A stretch of 64,000 nt of DNA from Mesorhizobium sp. dw_380. GTDB lineage: Bacteria; Pseudomonadota; Alphaproteobacteria; Rhizobiales; Rhizobiaceae. Positions 59,557-64,000 of the stretch are shown piece by piece. Position 1 is the stretch's first letter, and each line of letters begins with the position of its first letter. A model generated the notes under the pieces. It was not told where the DNA came from. It worked only from the letters and a program-made list of their open reading frames with translations, and ran no database searches. The stretch is taken from NCBI RefSeq assembly GCF_018588885.1, contig NZ_JAFFIW010000011.1, forward strand, positions 122,484 through 186,483, in the 5' to 3' direction. A program made the translations under genes and the position numbers.

Positions 59557-59847
59557 TTGAAGCGGATTTGGAATTGGTTGTCCAAACCGTGGGTCGCGCA
59601 AGCGGCGCTCGGCATACAGCTTGTGATTGCGATGCGATCGATCCTGGAATTCTTCAGGATCGGAGGGGCGACCGGCACGCAGCTTAGTGCAAACCAGCTC
59701 TTTTATATCGAAGGAGGGCTCGCGGCAGTCACCGCAGCGTTGGTAGTTTTCGTCCTGCACGCATTCGGGCGGCACGGTTTGGCAACGCTGTCCAGCGCGG
59801 CAGCAATAGTTGCCCTGCTGGCATGGAAGATCGCCGTTATCCGTTGA
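59557..59847 (+). CDS. Small membrane protein of unknown function
   Basis: The frame gives a 96-residue protein with about three hydrophobic segments (AALGIQLVIAMRSILEFF, LAAVTAALVVFVLHAF, ATLSSAAAIVALLAWKIAVI). No ATG start exists; the TTG at 59557 gives MKRIWNWLSKPWVAQ. A TTG at 59527, directly after the choV stop, is a second choice. No family is recognised and coding status rests on hydrophobic pattern and length only. Confidence 0.6.
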   Translation: MKRIWNWLSKPWVAQAALGIQLVIAMRSILEFFRIGGATGTQLSANQLFYIEGGLAAVTAALVVFVLHAFGRHGLATLSSAAAIVALLAWKIAVIR

Positions 59848-59913
59848 ACCGGAAAATCGCGAACGCATCCCCGAAAAATCCGCCTTGCAAGACTGACGCT
59901 TTGGGGCGACCGC

Positions 59914-61323
59914 CTAAGCCGCCAGCGGCAGGCGCAGCTCCGTCAGCAGGCCGCCGTCAGGGTGATTGGACAGCCTGACCTCGCCGCCGGCGGCGCGCGC
60001 GATGTTGCGGGCGATGGTGAGGCCGAGACCAAGGCCGCCGGTCTGGCGGTTGCGCGACTGTTCGAGGCGCACGAAAGAGCCGAACACGGCGTCGATCTGG
60101 GCCTGCGGTATGCCCGGTCCCTCGTCGCGGATGGCGAGCGTGATCGTGCGGTCGGAGCGGTGCAAGCTCAGATGCGCCTTCTTGCCGTAGGTGACGGCGT
60201 TCTGCACCAGATTGGTGACGCAGCGCCTGAGCGCCACCGGCCGCGCCATGCAGATCAGGCCGCGCGAGCGGGTACCGTCATTGTCGAAGGAGACGTCCGG
60301 ATAGGCGTCGGCAATCGATTCCACGAGCGACCAGAAGTCGATGCGTTCGTTCTTCTCCTCGGTCACTTCGAAGGTGGCGAAATCGATCACCGAAGTGGCG
60401 ATGCTTTCGACGTCGGCGAGATCATGCGCCAGCGCCTCGCGAACCGCCGATTTGCGCAACAGCTCCAATCGCAACCGCATCCGCGTCATCGGTGTGCGCA
60501 GATCATGCGCGAGTGCGGCGGCCAGATGTTCACGGTCCTCGACATATTCGCGCAGCCTGGCCTGCATGGCGTTGATCGCCTTGGCCGCGGCCCGCACTTC
60601 GCGGCTGCCGCTCTCGGCGATGGGCGGGCTCTTCAGGTCCTTGCCGATCCGGTTCACAGCGGTTTCCATCATCCGGTAGGGCGCCGTCAGCCGGCGCAGC
60701 GACCAGATCGACATGATCACCACCAGTCCGGCGATCAGCGAATAGAGCGGCAGGCTGTCGACGCTCAGGATCGGGCCGACGGGCGTGATCGGCTCGGTGA
60801 AGTTCAGCCACTGGCCGTCAGCGAAGCGCAGCGAGGCGGTCAGCTTGTCGCTCTGGGCGAAGTTGGCCGCCAGCACGAGGAGGTCGCGTTCCACCTGGCC
60901 GATATCAGGGCCGGACACCATGCCGTCGGCGTCGTCGGCCTCGCGCGTCGCCGGATCGCGCCGCACGCGCGCGTCGGTGATGCCGAACTTCGATAGCCGG
61001 CCAACCAGAATGTCCTCGAGTTCGGCCAGTTCGTCGTCGCCGGCGATCGAGGAGGTGACCGCGGGCGTGTCCGAAACGGTCAGCGCATAGGTCGAATTGA
61101 ACAGGCCCGCCGCGGTCGCCTTGCGCTCCTCGGGCGTGGCACCGCTCATCAGCTGCACCAGCGAGAAGGCACGGTCGTTGAGGCGGTAGAGGTCAACCAC
61201 ATCGTTGGCGGCGGCGCGGTCGTGCGCCACGATGTAGAGCGTCGCCACCTGGCTGATCAAAAGGCCGGCAATGACGATCAGCAGCACCCAGACAGGCAAG
61301 GTCTGCGGCAGGAAACGTCTCAT
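59914..61323 (-). CDS. Sensor histidine kinase, EnvZ-like
   Basis: This 469-residue kinase (start MRRFLPQTLPVWVLL) has two transmembrane segments flanking a periplasmic domain, a HAMP-like region, H-box LAAALAHDLRTPMTRMRLRLE, N-box RRCVTNLVQNAVTYG, G1 IRDEGPGIP and G2 TGGLGLGLTIARNIA. Its start overlaps the stop of the upstream regulator gene by four bases. The same frame is open upstream because of the overlapping regulator gene; those residues are not part of this protein. Confidence 0.92.
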   Translation of the reverse strand: MRRFLPQTLPVWVLLIVIAGLLISQVATLYIVAHDRAAANDVVDLYRLNDRAFSLVQLMSGATPEERKATAAGLFNSTYALTVSDTPAVTSSIAGDDELAELEDILVGRLSKFGITDARVRRDPATREADDADGMVSGPDIGQVERDLLVLAANFAQSDKLTASLRFADGQWLNFTEPITPVGPILSVDSLPLYSLIAGLVVIMSIWSLRRLTAPYRMMETAVNRIGKDLKSPPIAESGSREVRAAAKAINAMQARLREYVEDREHLAAALAHDLRTPMTRMRLRLELLRKSAVREALAHDLADVESIATSVIDFATFEVTEEKNERIDFWSLVESIADAYPDVSFDNDGTRSRGLICMARPVALRRCVTNLVQNAVTYGKKAHLSLHRSDRTITLAIRDEGPGIPQAQIDAVFGSFVRLEQSRNRQTGGLGLGLTIARNIARAAGGEVRLSNHPDGGLLTELRLPLAA

Positions 61324-62036
61324 TCGGAGGTCGTCTCGGGCAGGAACTGGTAGCCGCCGCTGCGCACTGTGAGGATCAGTTTGGGTGTCTTGGGATCGTC
61401 TTCCATCTTGCGCCGCAGCCGGCTGACCAGGATGTCGATGCTGCGGTCGAAGGAATAGTCGCTGTCGCCGCCGGAGAGTTCGATGAGCTGGTCGCGGGTC
61501 AACACGCGCTGGGCGCTCTTGACGAAGGTCTGCAGCAGGTTGAACTCGGCCATGGTCAGCTCGACCCTGACATCGTCGGGCGCCGTCAGCCGGCGCCGCG
61601 AACAGTCCATGGTCCAGCCGGCGAAGCGATAGACCTGCTTGGCGATGGTCCGCTTCGGCTCGGCGGCGCCGTTGCGCCGCAGCACGGCGCGGATGCGCGC
61701 CAGGAGTTCGCGCGGATCGAAGGGTTTGGGCACATAGTCGTCGGCGCCCATTTCCAGGCCGACCACGCGGTCGGTGGTCTCGGTGACGGCGGTCAGCATG
61801 ATGATCGGCGTCGAATACTGGGCGCGCAGGTCGCGGCACAGTTCCAGACCGCTCTTGCCGGGCAACATCACGTCGAGCACGATGAGGTCGACCTGCGCAC
61901 GGCGCAATATGGCTTCCATCTCGGTGCCGTCGGCGGCAACCGAAGTGTGCAGGCCCCGCTTCTGAAAGAATTCCTGAAGCAGGTCGCGGATGCCCTTGTC
62001 GTCGTCGACGATCAGTATGTGTGCATCGGATTTCAC
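61320..62036 (-). CDS. OmpR-family response regulator
   Basis: This 238-residue protein has a receiver domain (HILIVDDDKGIRDLLQEFF, phosphoacceptor Asp in LIVLDVMLPGKSG, Lys in YVPKPFDPRELL) and a C-terminal winged helix (RVELTMAEFNLLQTFVKSAQRVLTRDQLIEL, RSIDILVSRLRRKMEDDP). The GTG at 62036 starts at the usual position before HILIVDDD; an ATG at 62087 is also in frame. It is coupled to the kinase gene by overlap. Confidence 0.92.
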   Translation of the reverse strand: MKSDAHILIVDDDKGIRDLLQEFFQKRGLHTSVAADGTEMEAILRRAQVDLIVLDVMLPGKSGLELCRDLRAQYSTPIIMLTAVTETTDRVVGLEMGADDYVPKPFDPRELLARIRAVLRRNGAAEPKRTIAKQVYRFAGWTMDCSRRRLTAPDDVRVELTMAEFNLLQTFVKSAQRVLTRDQLIELSGGDSDYSFDRSIDILVSRLRRKMEDDPKTPKLILTVRSGGYQFLPETTSE

Positions 62037-62315
62037 AGCTGTCCTGTCCCGGTTGGCCGCCAAGCCGTCTTGGCCGGTGAGCCACACGATAGAATTCGGG
62101 CCATATGTTGGCCAGTGCCTTGCTTTTCAAGGGAGAATGAAATTCCGCCTTCTCCACACGCAAGTATTGGCAGCCTTCGCGGCGGGTCGGCCAGACACAA
62201 TCCAGAAACAAAATTCTACAATTCGGAAAAACTCCTGAAAAGGTAGGCCGGCATAACGGTGCCGTGGCGGTCAGGTTATCGGCTGCGACGCTACTTCGGG
62301 TTCACGGATAAACCG

Positions 62316-62615
62316 ATGCCAAGATTGCCGATCAGTTTGTTGGGAGCGTTGCTGGGCCTTGGCCTGGTCACTGCCGCTGCTGGACAATCGGACGCAAAGG
62401 CGCCGCTCACCCGGAGCGAACGGTGCGCCAATCTCAGCCACCAATTTGACGAAGCCCTCGAAACCCATGCCACGGCAACGCAGGTCACCGCGGCAAAGGC
62501 ACTTCAGAGAAAGGGCAACCGGTACTGCGCCGCCAAGAAACAGGCGCAGGGCATCCGAATGCTCGCCAACGCTTTGAAGCTGCTTGGAGTGACACCGAAC
62601 GACCCAGTTCAGTGA
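62316..62615 (+). CDS. Small exported protein of unknown function
   Basis: This 99-residue protein has a signal peptide (LPISLLGALLGLGLVTAAAGQ) and a short helical mature part with two Cys residues (ERCANLSHQF, RKGNRYCAAKK). It was started at the ATG at 62316; the upstream ATG at 62259 gives no signal-like start. The function is unknown. It is 38 bases upstream of another small exported protein and may be cotranscribed. Confidence 0.72.
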   Translation: MPRLPISLLGALLGLGLVTAAAGQSDAKAPLTRSERCANLSHQFDEALETHATATQVTAAKALQRKGNRYCAAKKQAQGIRMLANALKLLGVTPNDPVQ

Positions 62616-62653
62616 CACTAAAAAGTCGACCTGCATAAAAGGAAAACGAAGCC

Positions 62654-62950
62654 ATGAAAAAGTCCCTTCTGTCCGCTCTCGGTCTCTCCGTTGCTCTCGC
62701 CTTCTCGATGCCGGTCCTCGGCAACGCCGCTGCCACCGCGACCGCTGCCCCGGCTGCTGCCACCACGACCACCGCTCCAGCTGCTGCCGCCACGACCACC
62801 GCTCCGGCGGCTACCGCTCCGGCCAAGGCTGCTCCGAAGAAGGTCGCTACCAAGAAGACCGTAGCCTGCAAGGTGACCAAGAAGCACAAGTGCCCGGTCA
62901 AGAAGGCTGCTCCGAAGGCCGCCCCGAAGGCTGCTGCGAAGAAGCCCTGA
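62654..62950 (+). CDS. Small exported Ala/Thr/Lys-rich protein
   Basis: This 98-residue protein has a signal peptide (MKKSLLSALGLSVALAFSMPVLGNAAA) followed by low-complexity Ala-Thr repeats (TTTTAPAAAATTTAPAATAP) and a Lys-rich tail (AAPKKVATKKTVACKV, KKAAPKAAPKAAAKKP) with two Cys. It is strongly basic. Such proteins may bind nucleic acid, polysaccharide or the cell wall. No family is recognised. Confidence 0.75.
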   Translation: MKKSLLSALGLSVALAFSMPVLGNAAATATAAPAAATTTTAPAAAATTTAPAATAPAKAAPKKVATKKTVACKVTKKHKCPVKKAAPKAAPKAAAKKP

Positions 62951-62975
62951 TCAGCTTCGACGTCAGTTCTATCAT

Positions 62976-63008
62976 GGCCGTTCCAGCCACAAACCGGCTG
63001 GGACGGCC
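62976..63008 (+). terminator. Hairpin after the Ala/Lys-rich gene
   Basis: GGCCGTTCCAGCC / GGCTGGGACGGCC form a 13-base stem with one G-T pair and a 7-base loop. Only two T follow, so it is a weak terminator or an RNA-stabilising hairpin. It lies 26 bases downstream of the gene. Confidence 0.5.
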
Positions 63009-63163
63009 TTCTGGCGAGTGCATGATCGAAGGCGGTGCACCGGCAATGAGCGGACCGGAGAAACCGGCCCGATGCCGGCGAAGCCTGAATGCCGGCGGCT
63101 TCCCGCCGAGCGTCTCGATCATGTTTAACCCGTTTGCAACCCCGGCCGTGTAGGACAGTCCGC

Positions 63164-63478
63164 ATGAAGAAGCGGCTTTCGTCCATTCTGCGCTCGATCG
63201 TGCTCGGCGGCCTGGTTGCCACCGGCATTGCCAGGGCGCTGATCCTGTTCACCGCCAGCCCGGTGCCGGATCCGGCGAGCGGGCGCACCGAGCCTTCGCT
63301 GTTCGCGCCGGCCATTTCCACCAATTGGGACTACATCACGCCGGCACAGACCTGGCTGCTGATCCTGCTCACCAGCGTGACGTTGGTCTGCGTCGTCGCG
63401 TGGCCGATCGCGGCATGGATGGAACGCCGCGCGGATGCCGACACAACTCGCCGCATCTTCGGCCGTCAGGGTCGTTGA
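63164..63478 (+). CDS. Small membrane protein of unknown function
   Basis: This 104-residue protein has two hydrophobic segments (ILRSIVLGGLVATGIARALILF and WLLILLTSVTLVCVVAWPIAAW) and a basic C terminus. The ATG at 63164 gives MKKRLSS, a normal start; the frame upstream to 63089 has no coding character. No family is recognised. Confidence 0.7.
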   Translation: MKKRLSSILRSIVLGGLVATGIARALILFTASPVPDPASGRTEPSLFAPAISTNWDYITPAQTWLLILLTSVTLVCVVAWPIAAWMERRADADTTRRIFGRQGR

Positions 63479-63617
63479 ACCGCGCCTGACAATTCCCCAC
63501 ATGATTGTGAATGATCGGGCTCGCCAGTTGACGGTCCGCATGCCAATCAAAATGGACGATCGCTGCCGCGCGTGGCAAAATGCGGGGTGAAACTCGATCG
63601 CGAAACTGTCGGTTCCG

Positions 63618-63923
63618 ATGCCTGAAATCACCACAAAACCGCGTACCAAGGTCAAACCGCAGACCGAGCGGCCGAAGCTCTACAAGGTCATTCTCATCAA
63701 CGACGATTTCACGCCGCGCGAATTCGTGGTGACGGTGCTGAAGGGCGAGTTCAAGCTCAGTGAGGACCAGGCGCACAGGATCATGATCACCGCGCACCGG
63801 CGCGGCGTCTGCGTGGTCGCCGTCTTCACCAGGGATGTCGCCGAGACCAAGGCGATGCGGGCCACCGATGCCGGCAAGGCCAAGGGCTATCCGCTGCTGT
63901 TCACGACAGAGCCGGAGGAGTAG
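63618..63923 (+). CDS. clpS: ClpS adaptor, ClpS2-like
   Basis: This 101-residue protein has the ClpS fold (LYKVILINDDFTPREFVVTVLKGEFKLSEDQAHRIMITAHRRGVCVVAVFTRDVAETKAMRAT), with the N-degron pocket residues NDD and H. The sequence is closer to the second ClpS of alphaproteobacteria (ClpS2), which selects N-degrons more strictly. It delivers substrates to ClpA. No clpA is adjacent in this window; it may lie beyond the right edge. Confidence 0.9.
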   Translation: MPEITTKPRTKVKPQTERPKLYKVILINDDFTPREFVVTVLKGEFKLSEDQAHRIMITAHRRGVCVVAVFTRDVAETKAMRATDAGKAKGYPLLFTTEPEE

Positions 63924-64000
63924 GGGGCTCGTCTTCTTCCTTCTGTAACGCTGACAATTGGCGAAACCACCCGCGACAGCGTCTTTCTCCCCGTCTCTAT
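63924..64000. other. Window end, no feature seen
   Basis: The last 77 bases are non-coding as far as can be judged. No terminator or complete gene is visible. Confidence 0.4.

Noticed and set aside
59914..62211. A single 765-codon minus-strand protein
   Set aside because: The upstream third is an out-of-frame reading of the response regulator gene. The kinase starts at 61323 and overlaps the regulator stop by four bases.
1..64000. CRISPR arrays, tRNA or rRNA genes, prophage
   Set aside because: No regularly spaced direct repeats, no tRNA-like cloverleaf or rRNA sequence, and no integrase or phage structural genes were recognised on reading both strands.

Overview
This window looks like chromosomal DNA of a Mesorhizobium-like member of the Rhizobiales (Phyllobacteriaceae). 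The grounds are the GC-rich sequence, a ctrA - response regulator - chpT - eipA (DUF1134) block as known from Brucella and its relatives, a fused trpE(G) gene preceded by a Trp-Trp-Trp leader peptide, a choXWV choline transporter, a second-type ClpS, rhizobial iron boxes of the form TGA-N9-TCA, and many copies of dispersed palindromic intergenic repeats. The assignment rests on gene content and was not tested by alignment.

Layout. 1-588: start of a quinone oxidoreductase, divergent from an HxlR regulator. 680-5873: cell-cycle and envelope block (FliJ-like protein, ctrA, single-domain receiver, chpT, eipA, membrane-anchored coiled-coil protein). 6055-15962: housekeeping and accessory enzymes (TrmH-type methyltransferase, ArsR regulator, HugZ-like protein, SDR, GNAT, glutathionyl-hydroquinone reductase, NUDIX, phosphoesterase, a membrane protein behind a perfect CtrA box, alpha/beta hydrolase, a winged-helix/TPR membrane regulator). 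16154-18319: leuA with terminator and a Leu-rich leader peptide. 18475-20831: ATP-grasp ligase plus esterase, then an NTF2-like protein. 20898-26261: an MFS exporter broken by an in-frame TGA next to a LysR gene, then a MarR-led operon (isochorismatase fold, small membrane protein, MFS). 26266-31428: iron uptake (siderophore-interacting protein and TonB receptor, each behind an iron box) and small redox genes. 31660-37499: duplicated-domain exported protein, orphan VapB, CDF transporter, trpE(G) with trpL attenuator, ICL/PEP-mutase family enzyme. 37736-45311: aspartoacylase family, MFS, flavin disulfide reductase, DUF4126, acetyltransferase, GST, GlxA-type regulator and cysteine hydrolase. 45378-47057: fhs. 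47449-54728: an uncharacterised operon of a coiled-coil protein, an unknown protein, an AAA+ ATPase, an unknown protein and a DUF2333-type membrane protein, invaded by a DUF559 nuclease cassette bounded by 48-base inverted repeats. 55051-63923: cytochrome c, tdk, choXWV, an OmpR/EnvZ-type two-component system, small exported proteins and clpS.

How the parts connect. CckA-type phosphorelay output (ChpT to CtrA) is encoded here, and CtrA-type boxes lie in front of eipA and of the membrane protein at 12471-13082. Two amino-acid operons (leu, trp) carry translated leader peptides. The TonB receptor and the siderophore-interacting protein are convergent genes with matching iron boxes. Dispersed repeats sit at gene 3' ends so regularly that several stop codons lie at the repeat edge.

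The strongest candidates for something undescribed are the 47449-54728 AAA+ operon and the inverted-repeat DUF559 cassette inside it, followed by the ATP-grasp/esterase pair.
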